64,000 nt of DNA from JAKQHY01 sp034429475. GTDB taxonomy: Bacteria > Chloroflexota > Anaerolineae > B4-G1 > SLSP01. The notes under the pieces are model-generated. The model had not been told where the DNA came from, did no database searches, and saw only the letters and a list, made by a program, of their open reading frames with translations. Both the position numbers and the translations under genes were made by a program. The stretch's first letter is position 1. Each line of letters begins with the position of its first letter. Shown here in pieces: positions 18,315 through 27,143 of this stretch. The stretch is taken from contig DAOUGD010000096.1 of assembly GCA_034429475.1 (NCBI GenBank), forward strand, positions 4,797-68,796, written 5' to 3'.

Positions 18315-18342
18315 AGTATACCGTTTTTAGCCAGTTTGTAAA
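18315..18342 (-). promoter_or_regulatory. promoter of the TGS-uridine kinase gene
   Basis: Minus-strand TTTACA (18342-18337), 16-bp spacer, TATACT (18320-18315). Both hexamers match consensus at five of six positions. The -10 is 46 bp upstream of the ATG at 18269. It is divergent from the promoter at 18384. Confidence 0.75.
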
Positions 18343-18383
18343 GATTGTTCAGAAATTTTCCCCAAAAATTAACACAAAAACCC

Positions 18384-18412
18384 TTGAAAAACCGTTACCG
18401 ATGTGTTATGAT
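18384..18412 (+). promoter_or_regulatory. promoter of the Cys-rich protein gene
   Basis: TTGAAA (18384-18389), exactly 17 bp, TATGAT (18407-18412). The -10 is about 100 bp upstream of the ATG at 18516, leaving a leader of about 95 bases in which I see no known riboswitch. Confidence 0.75.
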
Positions 18413-18515
18413 GTAGCTTATGTCACAGCGCCTCTTGTGAAAGAGGCTCCCCAATGACACCAGCCTGGAGCAGTCCATGCGGCCTAATCCTTATGGGGAG
18501 AAACGATAAAATAAA

Positions 18516-18896
18516 ATGTATCCAGATAGCGAAATTTTGTTCCCGCCGCGTTGTATCCAACAATTGCGCGACCTGCGCGGGCCGCAATGGCAAAGGCTCA
18601 TTGAACACGTGACGATGATGCCCAATAATCACGAAGAAGTGCTGGCGTTTGGCTTGATGATGATTAAGCTGGGCAGTTGTCTTACCTGCGATTTGGACAG
18701 TTATCGCGCCTCTCTGGGATGCTGCACGTGCGCCCGTCGCACCATCAGCGGCTTCAAAGGCGACGATACTTCCCTGCTGGAAATCTACGACAAGGCTTTG
18801 GAAGACGTCCACGGTTTTGTCATCAAAGAGCAACCCCTCTCGGTCAAATTGCTGCTTGAGGAGCAACTCGAACCGGCCCTACACCGCAGAGGATAA
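18516..18896 (+). CDS. small Cys-rich protein of unknown function
   Basis: 126 residues, no signal peptide or TM helix. The middle holds a Cys cluster, SCLTCDLDSY followed nine residues on by GCCTCARR, plus an earlier RCIQQLRDL. Four or five Cys in this arrangement suggest a metal or Fe-S site. The N-terminal half (GPQWQRLIEHVT, EEVLAFGLMMIKL) is helical. Family not recognised. It has its own promoter, and the glycosidase-like gene begins 7 bp after its stop, so the two are probably cotranscribed. Confidence 0.8.
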   Translation: MYPDSEILFPPRCIQQLRDLRGPQWQRLIEHVTMMPNNHEEVLAFGLMMIKLGSCLTCDLDSYRASLGCCTCARRTISGFKGDDTSLLEIYDKALEDVHGFVIKEQPLSVKLLLEEQLEPALHRRG

Positions 18897-18903
18897 GCGC
18901 TTC

Positions 18904-20499
18904 ATGCCCCGCCGTCTATGGCTCGGTGTCATTCCCCTGCTGATTGTGTTGCTGGCTGGCGCGACCTGGCTGCTGCCCGATCCCCGCGCCCGGCTGTTTG
19001 ACCTCACCGGCGAAGAACGGCTCATCCCGCAAGTGCGCGGCGTCGTCCAGTGGGCGTTCCGGTGGACGCGCCCCCAGCCGCAGACCGCCCCCGACGCCGC
19101 CATCGCCCACACCGACCTGCCGCCGTTTGGCGTCAACACCTTTTTGGAGCAGGAAGTTGAGCCGGAGAAGCGCGAGCGCTCGCTCCAAATGATCGCCGAC
19201 GCCGGTTTCCACTGGATCCGGCAGTCGTTCCCCTGGTATGACCTCGAAATTCACGGCAAGGGCGACTTTGAAGACCGCCGCCACGAGCCGACCCGTTCAG
19301 CGTGGGACAAGTACGACAACATCGTGGCGCTGGCGGAGCAAAACGGGCTGGACATCATCGCCCGGCTGGAAGCGCCGCCGGAGTGGAGCCGCCACGACGG
19401 GCAGGCGCGCGGCGCGTTCGGCCCGCCGGACGATCTGGCGGACTACGGCGACTACGTGAGCACGGTGGTCACGCGCTACCGGGGCCGCGTGCGCTTCTAC
19501 CAGATCTGGAACGAGCCGAACATCTACCCGGAATGGGGCAACCAGCCAGTCAACCCGGAGGTGTACACCGAACTGCTGTGCCTGGCCTACGCGCGCGTGA
19601 AGGCCGCCGATCCCGACGCGGTCGTCATCAGCGGGGCGATGGCGCAGACGATGGAGCTGGGCACCTGGAATGAGGGATACCAGGGCAACAACCTGATGGA
19701 TGTCGTCTTTTTGCAGCGGATGTATAACGCGGGAGCCGGGGCCTGTTTCGACGTTATGGCCGTCAACGACTACATGCTGTGGTCGGCGGCCAGCGACCAC
19801 CGGCTGACGCAGCGCGAGATCAACTTTTCGCGCCCGCTGTGGGTGCGCGACGTGATGGTCGCCAACGGGGACGCCGCCAAGCCGATCTGGCTCAGCGAGA
19901 TGAACAGCAACGCCGCGCCCGAATCTATCCCCGAACGCTACGGGCGGGTGACGGACGAGCAGCAGGCGCGCTACGCACCGCTGGCCTATGAGCGCATCCA
20001 GCGGGAATGGCCCTGGGCGGGCGTCACGACGGTGTGGTTCTTCAAGCGCGCCTCCGACGCCGAGGTGGATCAGCCCTTCTACTACTTCCGCCTGGTCGAG
20101 CCAGACTTCACGCCGCGCCCCGTCTACGACAGCCTGGCGACGTACCTCAACGGGTTGACGCCGACGCTGTATCGGGGACGCCATCAAGAGGCGACGTGGC
20201 AGCTTGCCTACGCCGGCGAATGGGAAGACGTGGCCGACGCGCAGGCCGAGTTAGGCCACTATCGCCGCGCCGCGACCGGCGCAAGCGTGACGCTGACGTG
20301 GGAAGGCCGAAGCCTCACATTGACGCCGGGGCCAGGGGAAGGCGTGCTGCGCGTGACGGACGAAGCCGGGAAGTCCCGCGACATCACGCTGCGTGGGCAG
20401 CCCGTTACGCTGGCGCAACATCTGACTGCGCAATCTCAAACGCTGACGTTGACCGCGATCAGCGGCGACGTGGGAATTGACGCGATGGCGGTGCGGTAA
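18904..20499 (+). CDS. membrane-anchored glycoside hydrolase-like protein (clan A TIM barrel)
   Basis: 531 residues. An N-terminal signal anchor (LGVIPLLIVLLAGATWLL) is followed by a clan-A type barrel: FGVNTFLEQEV, WIRQSFPWYDLEI, then the acid/base motif YQIWNEPNIYPEW (Glu near 204) and a candidate nucleophile Glu in WLSEMNSNA (near 333). The C-terminal 120 residues form a beta-rich domain. It resembles GH39/GH5/cellulase-type proteins; substrate not predictable. GAGGA precedes the ATG at 18904, and the previous gene ends 7 bp upstream. Confidence 0.85.
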   Translation: MPRRLWLGVIPLLIVLLAGATWLLPDPRARLFDLTGEERLIPQVRGVVQWAFRWTRPQPQTAPDAAIAHTDLPPFGVNTFLEQEVEPEKRERSLQMIADAGFHWIRQSFPWYDLEIHGKGDFEDRRHEPTRSAWDKYDNIVALAEQNGLDIIARLEAPPEWSRHDGQARGAFGPPDDLADYGDYVSTVVTRYRGRVRFYQIWNEPNIYPEWGNQPVNPEVYTELLCLAYARVKAADPDAVVISGAMAQTMELGTWNEGYQGNNLMDVVFLQRMYNAGAGACFDVMAVNDYMLWSAASDHRLTQREINFSRPLWVRDVMVANGDAAKPIWLSEMNSNAAPESIPERYGRVTDEQQARYAPLAYERIQREWPWAGVTTVWFFKRASDAEVDQPFYYFRLVEPDFTPRPVYDSLATYLNGLTPTLYRGRHQEATWQLAYAGEWEDVADAQAELGHYRRAATGASVTLTWEGRSLTLTPGPGEGVLRVTDEAGKSRDITLRGQPVTLAQHLTAQSQTLTLTAISGDVGIDAMAVR

Positions 20500-20594
20500 T
20501 TGCCTCTGCCGACCACGAATTTTTCACAAAACTACGAATGGGGAGTCGGCTTATTTGTGTATTCGTCAGGCGTTACGCGGTTTCTTATTTTTTT

Positions 20595-20671
20595 ACAGGA
20601 TTAACAGGATTTTCAGGATTAGAAAAAGCTTTATAGACACTTTTTTATCCTGTTAATCCTGTAAATCCTGT
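20595..20671. repeat. triple-nonamer hairpin (ACAGGATTA family)
   Basis: Left arm of three 9-bp units (ACAGGATTA, ACAGGATTT, TCAGGATTA, 20595-20621), a 24-bp AT-rich loop, and a right arm of three inverted units (20646-20671, AATCCTGTTA type). A weaker inverted pair around ACGAAT/ATTCGT lies at 20515-20577. It sits between two plus-strand genes. Confidence 0.9.
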
Positions 20672-20752
20672 CCAAAGAAACGAACTGCGTAACTACTGCA
20701 TATCACCTGAGAGCTAACCCTCGTAGTATAATGCGGGCAGAGGTGCAAAAAA

Positions 20753-23700
20753 ATGCCAATTTTAACCGCCGAGATATTAGAGCCTTCCAATTTATATCGT
20801 ATGGGACGCGGCATGGATTACAGCGCGCTGCGGCGTGGACAAGAACTCTTTCAACAGGGTCTTGCCAGCGTGACCGTTTTCACCGGCGATACCGCGACGT
20901 GCCTGGTGCGCGACGGCGCGAAAAGTCACACGGTCACCTTAGCCTCTCCAAAGGCCAATCAACTCACCGTAGAATGTAGTTGCCCGGCATCCGGGCGCGG
21001 CATGATGTGCGCGCATCAGGCAGCCGCGATGTATACCACGCGCGCGTACATCTCCACCGTCGCCCAAAACCACTGGCGCTATCGCCTGCAACGCGGGCTG
21101 GAACAAGCGCCCGCAGTGATCCGCGAAAAGAGGCCGGCGCCCTATCTGGTGCTCTTCGGTCTGTTGCGCCGCCAGATAGGGGTGATGTCCCAATGGTCGT
21201 TTCATCTCTATACCCTCGATCTCCGGGGTTGCGCGTGGTTCGCAGCCGATGACCCGCCGCGCACGGCCCAGGACTATGTGCATCTGCTGGATAAGCATCA
21301 AGAATGGCGGCGCAACGTCCGGCTGTATCAATCGCCCCTCAATCCGGCCGGCTGCCAGAACTTGCCGGAAACTGAGGCGATCTTCCTCAACACGCTGGCG
21401 CAGCGCAGCAACTACTACTACGCCTCCGACGTGCAAAGTTTCGGCGATTATTTGCCCTGGCTTATCCACTGGCAACTCCCGGTCTACCTGAGCGAACAAC
21501 TGGGCGCGATCAGACAGCGGTTGGAAATCCTGGAAGAGCCGGTTGCTATCGAAGCGGCGCTCGGACGCGAAGGGGACGTTCTCAAGTTGCAAACCGGCCT
21601 CCGGCTTGGCGAACGCTTGTACTCCACGCTGACCGACAAGCTGGACATCGTCTCAAGAGACCCGCTCTGGGTGTTGGCGGACCATTACCTGGCGCAAATC
21701 GCCAATCCCGCCGCGCTGGCGGTGATGCAAGTGGCGCCGCTCGACATCCCCATCGCCGAAGAAGAGCCGTTCCGCGCCGAATTCTTCCCGCGTCTGGCGG
21801 AGCGCGTGAATATTCAAGGGGAGATGGTCACGTGGGAAGACATCCAGGCCACGCCGGTGCCGCGCCTGTATCTGAGCGACGCCGAAGAGACACTGTACGC
21901 AACATTGTGTTTCGGCTACGCGGATGCGGAAGCGCCCTGTGAACGCAATCCGGCCCCGTTCATGCAGGAAAATATCTCCAATACCTGGCAGTTCCGGCGC
22001 ATCCACCGACAGATTGACCGCGAAGTGGACTACTACCAGATGCTCACCGACGCGACCTATGGCCTCAAACGCGCCGGCAGCGAGCATCCCTACGGCACGT
22101 TCACGCTGCGCGCCCGCACGCACCCCTACGATTTCCTCGTCAACTGCATCCCGGCGTTGACGCGCGCCGGCTTCGAGATTTACGGCGAGGACAACCTCAA
22201 GCTGGGGCGGATCAATCGCAACACGCCCACCCTCTCGTTGGGCATCAGTTCCGGCATTGATTGGTTCGAGCTGGAGGCCGTCGTACAGTATGGCGATCAA
22301 TCCGTGCTGTTGCGCGACGTGCGCAGCGCGCTCCGCAAAGGGCAACGGTACATCAAGTTGGCCGATGGCAGCATTGGGGAACTGCCGGAGACCTGGTTAG
22401 CGCGCTACAAACGGCTCTTCGAGATGGCCGAAGAGGTCGCCGATGGCCGCTTGCGCGTCGCCGACTATCACCTGCCGCTGCTCGATCCGCTGCTGGACGC
22501 CGCCGCCGCAGTGCAGGCCAGCGCCGACTTCGCGGAACGCCGCCAACGTCTGCACGACTTCGAGCGCATCGCAGCGCAGCCCATCCCCGCCGGATTCGTC
22601 GGCGAGTTGCGCTCCTACCAGAAGGCCGGGCTGGACTGGCTGCACTTCCTGCACCACTACGGGCTGGGCGGCTGTCTGGCGGACGATATGGGCCTGGGGA
22701 AGACCATCCAGGTGCTGGCGCTGCTGCAATCGCTCCGCGAACAAAACCTGCGACAAGGCCCAAGCCTGCTCGTCGTCCCCAAATCGCTGTTGGTCAACTG
22801 GCAACGCGAGGCGGCGCGCTTTACCCCTGACCTGCGCATCCTGGAATACACCGGCATCACGCGCGCCAAGGACCCGGCGGCGTTTAACGATTACGATCTC
22901 GTCCTCACCACCTACGGCGTCATGCTGCGCGATGCCGAGTCGCTGCGCCAGAGCCGATTCGACTACGTCATTCTCGACGAGTCGCAAAACATCAAGAATC
23001 CGCTGGCAAAGAGCGCCAAAGCGGCGCGGATGCTCAACGCCGCGCACCGGCTGGTGCTCACCGGGACGCCGGTGGAGAACAACACCTTCGAGCTATGGTC
23101 GCAGTTCGCCTTTCTCAATCCGGGGCTGCTCGGCAACATCGAATACTTCAAGCGCGAATTTGCCACCCCCATCGAGCGTCATCAGGACGAAGAGGCCGCG
23201 CAGATGTTGCGCCGGCTCATCTATCCCTTTATTTTGCGCCGCACGAAGGAGCAGGTCGCCCCGGAGTTGCCCGCGCTGACCGAGCGCGTGGTCTATGTGG
23301 ATATGGAACCGGCGCAGCGCAAGGTTTACCAGCGCACGCGCGATTATTACCGGCAGTTGTTGCTAGGGATGATCGAAGAGCAGGGCCTGGACGATGCGCG
23401 GATGAAAATCCTCGAAGGGCTGCTGCGGCTGCGCCAGGCGAGCATCCACCCGGCGCTCATAGAGCCGACCTATCACGGGGAAGCGCCCAAGTTCGAGATG
23501 GTGCTGGAGACGCTGGAAACGCTGCGCGCCGAAGGCCACAAGGCGCTGATTTTCTCGCAGTTCGTTGAGGTGTTGACGCTGTTACGCAAGCAGTTGGACG
23601 TGCAAAAAATTCCCTACGCCTATCTCGACGGGCAAACGCGCCAGCGCCAGGCGCAAGTGGATAAATTCCAGGAAGACGCGGCCATCCCGTTCTTCCTCAT

Positions 23701-23989
23701 CAGCCTCAAAGCCGGCGGTCTGGGCCTAAACCTCACCGCTGCCGATTACGTGATTCACCTCGATCCGTGGTGGAATCCCGCCGTGGAACAGCAAGCCAGC
23801 GACCGCGCGCACCGCATTGGGCAGGACAAGCCGGTTTTCGTCTACAAGATCATCACGCGCGACTCGGTGGAAGAGAAGATTTTGACGTTGCAGGAACGCA
23901 AGCAGCATTTGGTGGAACAACTCATCAGCGCTGAGGGCGGCTTCTTCAAGGCGCTCACGGTGGAGGATGTGAAGGCGCTGTTCGCGTGA
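20753..23989 (+). CDS. SWIM zinc-finger SNF2-family helicase (Swi2/Snf2 ATPase)
   Basis: 1078 residues. A SWIM zinc finger near residues 74-87 (CSCPASGRGMMCAH) precedes a long middle region and a two-lobed SNF2 ATPase. Motif I is DDMGLGKTIQVL (about 644), motif II DESQNIKNP (about 742), motif III LTGTPVENN; lobe two has ALIFSQFVEVL, ISLKAGGLGLNLTAADYV and DRAHRIGQ. It is an ATP-driven DNA translocase. Bacterial members of this type (HepA/RapA-like) act in transcription recycling or defence; context here does not decide. No nuclease or methylase partner is adjacent, so defence is not claimed. Confidence 0.96.
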   Translation: MPILTAEILEPSNLYRMGRGMDYSALRRGQELFQQGLASVTVFTGDTATCLVRDGAKSHTVTLASPKANQLTVECSCPASGRGMMCAHQAAAMYTTRAYISTVAQNHWRYRLQRGLEQAPAVIREKRPAPYLVLFGLLRRQIGVMSQWSFHLYTLDLRGCAWFAADDPPRTAQDYVHLLDKHQEWRRNVRLYQSPLNPAGCQNLPETEAIFLNTLAQRSNYYYASDVQSFGDYLPWLIHWQLPVYLSEQLGAIRQRLEILEEPVAIEAALGREGDVLKLQTGLRLGERLYSTLTDKLDIVSRDPLWVLADHYLAQIANPAALAVMQVAPLDIPIAEEEPFRAEFFPRLAERVNIQGEMVTWEDIQATPVPRLYLSDAEETLYATLCFGYADAEAPCERNPAPFMQENISNTWQFRRIHRQIDREVDYYQMLTDATYGLKRAGSEHPYGTFTLRARTHPYDFLVNCIPALTRAGFEIYGEDNLKLGRINRNTPTLSLGISSGIDWFELEAVVQYGDQSVLLRDVRSALRKGQRYIKLADGSIGELPETWLARYKRLFEMAEEVADGRLRVADYHLPLLDPLLDAAAAVQASADFAERRQRLHDFERIAAQPIPAGFVGELRSYQKAGLDWLHFLHHYGLGGCLADDMGLGKTIQVLALLQSLREQNLRQGPSLLVVPKSLLVNWQREAARFTPDLRILEYTGITRAKDPAAFNDYDLVLTTYGVMLRDAESLRQSRFDYVILDESQNIKNPLAKSAKAARMLNAAHRLVLTGTPVENNTFELWSQFAFLNPGLLGNIEYFKREFATPIERHQDEEAAQMLRRLIYPFILRRTKEQVAPELPALTERVVYVDMEPAQRKVYQRTRDYYRQLLLGMIEEQGLDDARMKILEGLLRLRQASIHPALIEPTYHGEAPKFEMVLETLETLRAEGHKALIFSQFVEVLTLLRKQLDVQKIPYAYLDGQTRQRQAQVDKFQEDAAIPFFLISLKAGGLGLNLTAADYVIHLDPWWNPAVEQQASDRAHRIGQDKPVFVYKIITRDSVEEKILTLQERKQHLVEQLISAEGGFFKALTVEDVKALFA

Positions 23990-23996
23990 CGTTACT

Positions 23997-25013
23997 TCAA
24001 TAGTGCAGCTCGTCCCCCATCCCCACGCGCCCGCGCAGGACGCGATGCGCCCACGTCTGATAGGCGATGATCAGCGGCAGGCAGATCGCCACTACAATGG
24101 TCAGAACTCGTAGGGTGTAATCGCTGGCTGCGGCGGAGTGGACGGTCATGCTCCAGGTGGGATCGAGGGTGGAGATGAGGGCGTAGGGATACGATCCGGC
24201 GAAGATCACCACCGTCATCAGGGCGATCATCACACCTGAACCGGCCAGAGCGCGTCCCTCGTGGCCGGTGAAGCAGGCCTGCCGCGTCAGCCACCACAGC
24301 CACCCTGTCGCCATAGCGATCAGGAAGATGCCGGCCCCCGTCAGCGGCGCGAACATCCCACTGGAGAGCACGGCCCAGGCGACGAACGCCAGCATCACAG
24401 CCAACAGCGGCCACGAGAGCCGCCGCACCCACGTCTCGGCGCGCGCCCGCAGCGCGTCCTGCGTCTTAAGCGTCAGATACACCGCGCCGTGGAATGCAAA
24501 CAGCAGGGTATAGGTCAGCCCGCTGAACAGCGCGAAGGGCGACACGAGGTCCCAGAACGTCCCGGCAAATTCCCAATCTTTATCCAGGGGCAGGCCGTGG
24601 CCCAACGTTCCCATCACGACGCCCCACAGGAAGGCCGGCAGCACACTCCCACCGAAGAACGCCCAATCCCAAAAGGTGCGCCATCCCCGCGTTTCCACCC
24701 GGCTGCGAAACTCAAACGCGACGCCGCGCAGGATCAACGCGACGAGCAGCAGCGTCAGGGGGATGTAAAGGCTGCTGAACAGCGTTGCATACCAGAAGGG
24801 GAAGGCGGCAAACAATGCCGCGCCCGCCCCCACCAACCAGACCTCGTTGCCATCCCAGAACGGCCCGATGGTGTTGAGGAGCACTCGCCGCTCGGTATCG
24901 TCCTTGCTGAGGAAGGGCAGCCAGAGTCCCACTCCGTAGTCAGCCCCGTCGAGGAAAAAGAAGCCGGTCAACAGCCCGGCAATTAGCACAAACCACAACG
25001 TTGGCAGGTCCAT
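23997..25013 (-). CDS. cydB: cytochrome bd quinol oxidase subunit II
   Basis: 338 residues with about eight or nine TM helices. Typical start MDLPTLWFVLIAGLLTGFFFLDGADYGVG (read in parts) and the GPFWDGNEVWLVGAGAALFAAFP region that defines CydB. Pairs with CydA to reduce O2 with quinol without proton pumping. AGGAGG lies 5 bp before the ATG. It is 197 bp downstream of cydA, a long gap for this pair that is filled by two inverted repeats. Confidence 0.96.
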   Translation of the reverse strand: MDLPTLWFVLIAGLLTGFFFLDGADYGVGLWLPFLSKDDTERRVLLNTIGPFWDGNEVWLVGAGAALFAAFPFWYATLFSSLYIPLTLLLVALILRGVAFEFRSRVETRGWRTFWDWAFFGGSVLPAFLWGVVMGTLGHGLPLDKDWEFAGTFWDLVSPFALFSGLTYTLLFAFHGAVYLTLKTQDALRARAETWVRRLSWPLLAVMLAFVAWAVLSSGMFAPLTGAGIFLIAMATGWLWWLTRQACFTGHEGRALAGSGVMIALMTVVIFAGSYPYALISTLDPTWSMTVHSAAASDYTLRVLTIVVAICLPLIIAYQTWAHRVLRGRVGMGDELHY

Positions 25014-25031
25014 TGTCGCCTCCTAAAAATA

Positions 25032-25080
25032 ACAGGATTTACGGAATGATAGGATCAACAATCCGTTTCAATCCGTTGAC
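25032..25080. repeat. imperfect triple-unit hairpin (AACGGATTG family)
   Basis: ACAGGATTT, ACGGAATGA, then AGGAT on the left, and AATCCGTTTC, AATCCGTTG on the right. Close relative of the element at 30283. On the minus strand it follows directly after the conserved leader at 25081-25126. Confidence 0.8.
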
Positions 25081-25126
25081 AAATTTTCATTGATGGAGCT
25101 ACACCGCAGGTTCGGTCACACTCCTG
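25081..25126 (-). repeat. conserved 46-bp leader module
   Basis: Minus strand begins AGGAGTGTGACCGAACCT and ends CAATGAAAATTT. It aligns without gaps to 44095-44140 (plus) and with one gap to 47005-47050 (minus). In each case a tandem-unit array follows immediately. Confidence 0.8.
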
Positions 25127-25135
25127 AAAAGATAG

Positions 25136-25194
25136 ACCACGAATCTTCACGAATCTAGAACCAAAATTAGTGTAGATTCGTGAAGATTCGTGGT
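25136..25194. repeat. perfect 22-bp inverted repeat between cydA and cydB
   Basis: Arms 25136-25157 and 25173-25194 are perfectly complementary over 22 bp with a 15-base loop. Each arm is two copies of a 10-bp unit, CACGAATCTT type. No T run follows on the minus strand, so it is not a classical terminator. Confidence 0.93.
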
Positions 25195-25209
25195 GGAAAT
25201 TTTACGCGA

Positions 25210-26565
25210 TCACCGATTTCTACCCTCGCGGGCCGGAGCGGTGGTGCGGACATGTTTCAAAATCAGGTAGGCGTCCACACCGAGGAGCAGGGCGTAGACT
25301 GTCGTGAAGGTGATCAACGAGAAGAGCACAGCGCCGGCAGCCACGCCCGGCGAAGCGGCCTGGCTGGTTTCCATGATGCCGAAGACGGTCCAGGGCTGCC
25401 GCCCCACTTCGGTCATAATCCAGCCGGTGCTGTTGGCGAGGAAGGGCAGCCCCACGGCAAAGGGCAACACTTTGAGCAGCCAGGGCCAGGGGAAGCGTTT
25501 TTTGACAACGTTGACGTAAACCGCCAGCGCCGCCAGCACTACCAACGCCGTCCCGGAGGCCAGCATCAGACGGAAGCTCCAAAAAATCAGCGCAACCGGC
25601 GGGATGTAGTCGCCCGCGCCAAACAACTGGGTGTAGCGGGTTTGCAGTTCTTTGAGGCCCAGCACCTCGGCGTCGAAGCGGTTGTAGGCCAAGAAGCTGA
25701 CTACGGCGGGGATGCGGAGACTGAAGGGATTGGTTTGCGCCTCCTCATCAATGACAGCGACGACGGAAAAGGCGGCCGGCTGCTCCGTTTCCCATAACGC
25801 CTCGGCGGCGGCCATCTTCATCGGCTGGATGGAGATGACGTATTGCCCTTGCAGATGCCCGATGATGGCGACCACCAAGGCGCCGATCAGTCCATAGAGC
25901 GCGCCGAAGCGAAACGTCTGGCGGAAGTCGGCATTGGCGGCGGGAGCGCGGCGCAGTTGGTACGCGCTCACGCCCAGGATGAAGAAAGCGCCCGTCGTCG
26001 CCGAGGCCGCCAGCACGTGCCCCAGTTGATAGAAGAGGTACGGGTTGGTCATCAAGGCCCAGAAATCCTCTAACTCCACCCGGTAGTTGCGCACTGTGTA
26101 ACCCACGGCGTGCTGCATGAAGGAATTGACGGTGAGAATCCATAGCGCCGAGAGCACCGTCCCGGCAAACACCAGCCAGATACAGGCGAGATGCGCTTTC
26201 TTCGAGAGCCGCTCCCAGCCGAACGTCCACAGCCCCAGGAAGGTGGATCCGAGGAAGAAAGCCGCAAACGCCTCGATCGCCAGCGGCGACCCGATCACAT
26301 CACCCATGAAGCGCGCGTAGTTAGACCAGTTCATCCCCAATTGGAATTGCAACACGAGGCCGGACACCACGCCGATGGTGAAGTTGATGGTGAAGAGTCG
26401 CCCCCAGAAGCGCAACATCCGCCGGTATGCCTCGTCGCCGGTGCGCACGTAGCGCGTTTCCAGGATGGCAAGGAACAGGCACAGTCCAATGGTCAACGGG
26501 GGAAAGATAAAGTGAAACAGCGCAGTCAGCGCAAATTGCCAGCGAGCTAACAACAACGCATCCAT
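25210..26565 (-). CDS. cydA: cytochrome bd quinol oxidase subunit I
   Basis: 451 residues. Heme ligand His18 (TALFHF), second ligand His in YQLGHVLAAS and Met in GWIMTEVGRQPW are visible, as is GRQPW itself. The periplasmic Q-loop is short, as in the cyanide-insensitive (CIO) subclass. ATG 26565 directly follows GGAGGTG. With cydB it forms a high-affinity respiratory oxidase; a rubredoxin gene lies upstream on the same strand but is separated by a terminator. Confidence 0.97.
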   Translation of the reverse strand: MDALLLARWQFALTALFHFIFPPLTIGLCLFLAILETRYVRTGDEAYRRMLRFWGRLFTINFTIGVVSGLVLQFQLGMNWSNYARFMGDVIGSPLAIEAFAAFFLGSTFLGLWTFGWERLSKKAHLACIWLVFAGTVLSALWILTVNSFMQHAVGYTVRNYRVELEDFWALMTNPYLFYQLGHVLAASATTGAFFILGVSAYQLRRAPAANADFRQTFRFGALYGLIGALVVAIIGHLQGQYVISIQPMKMAAAEALWETEQPAAFSVVAVIDEEAQTNPFSLRIPAVVSFLAYNRFDAEVLGLKELQTRYTQLFGAGDYIPPVALIFWSFRLMLASGTALVVLAALAVYVNVVKKRFPWPWLLKVLPFAVGLPFLANSTGWIMTEVGRQPWTVFGIMETSQAASPGVAAGAVLFSLITFTTVYALLLGVDAYLILKHVRTTAPAREGRNR

Positions 26566-26592
26566 CCGCACCTCCACAAAAGCAGGAAATGG

Positions 26593-26660
26593 GTAAAGAG
26601 AAATGAGAAATGAGAAATGAGTGGCTTCTTACTCATTTCTCTTTACTCATTTCTCATTTC
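26593..26660. repeat. heptamer hairpin (ATGAGAA family)
   Basis: Left arm 26593-26622 has 7-bp periodicity (AAATGAG repeated); right arm 26631-26660 carries the inverted units CTCATTT, with an 8-base loop. The pairing is imperfect because unit order differs between the arms. Lies upstream of cydA. Confidence 0.8.
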
Positions 26661-26699
26661 TTGACCACCGATTTCTGATCACCGATTGCCGTTACCAAC

Positions 26700-26739
26700 A
26701 AAAAAATCCACACCTTTTTTATAGCACAAAAGGTGTGGA
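26700..26739 (-). terminator. rho-independent terminator after the rubredoxin gene
   Basis: On the minus strand a 12-bp perfect stem TCCACACCTTTT / AAAAGGTGTGGA is followed by seven T. It lies 26 bp after the rubredoxin stop, so rubredoxin and cydA are probably separate transcripts. Confidence 0.9.
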
Positions 26740-26764
26740 CTGGAAAGGCAGCACGTTTGGGGAA

Positions 26765-26926
26765 TTAGTCCAGCGGCTCGAAGTCGTCTTTGCTGGCGCC
26801 GCAATCGGGACATTCCCAATCGGCCGGCAGAGCCTCAAAGGGAGTACCCGGCGCGATGCCGTTGTCCGGGTCGCCCTTTTTTGGGTCATAGATGTAACCA
26901 CACACCACACATTCGTACTTTTTCAT
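26765..26926 (-). CDS. rubredoxin
   Basis: 53 residues, standard rubredoxin length. Two CxxC(G) knuckles bind one iron: YECVVCGYIYDP at the N-terminus and WECPDCGASKDDFE at the C-terminus, with the family's conserved aromatic and GxxPGTPFE segment between. It is a cytoplasmic one-electron carrier, often serving oxygen or peroxide reductases. GGAGGAGACA precedes the ATG at 26926. It lies next to cydAB, which suggests a shared role in oxygen handling, but a terminator separates them. Confidence 0.97.
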   Translation of the reverse strand: MKKYECVVCGYIYDPKKGDPDNGIAPGTPFEALPADWECPDCGASKDDFEPLD

Positions 26927-26960
26927 TGTCTCCTCCAAAGTGTAAAAGGGTAATAGCGCC

Positions 26961-26989
26961 AGAATAACACTTGATGCTTGCTAATACAA
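26961..26989 (-). promoter_or_regulatory. possible rubredoxin promoter
   Basis: Minus-strand TTGTAT, 17-bp spacer, TATTCT, with the -10 35 bp upstream of the ATG. Spacing is ideal but both hexamers are weak. Confidence 0.35.
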
Positions 26990-26997
26990 TTTTTTGT

Positions 26998-27072
26998 CAG
27001 CAGATTCAGCGGATTGAGCGGATTTTTGATTGAATCACGAATCATAATCTGCTAAATCTGTTTAATCTGCTG
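26998..27072. repeat. triple-nonamer hairpin (CAGCAGATT family)
   Basis: Left arm CAGCAGATT, CAGCGGATT, GAGCGGATT (26998-27024), a 21-bp loop, right arm AATCTGCTA, AATCTGTTT, AATCTGCTG (27046-27072). Exactly three 9-bp units in each arm. Confidence 0.95.
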
Positions 27073-27143
27073 ATAGAAATAGGGAGATGTTAGCCCGCAT
27101 CAGCGCCCTGGACAACGTGATTATAGACCCGGCTGTATGCCTG

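Noticed and set aside
20753..23989. SNF2 helicase as part of a phage-defence system
   Set aside because: No nuclease, methyltransferase or known defence partner lies beside it; neighbours are a glycosidase-like gene and cydB.
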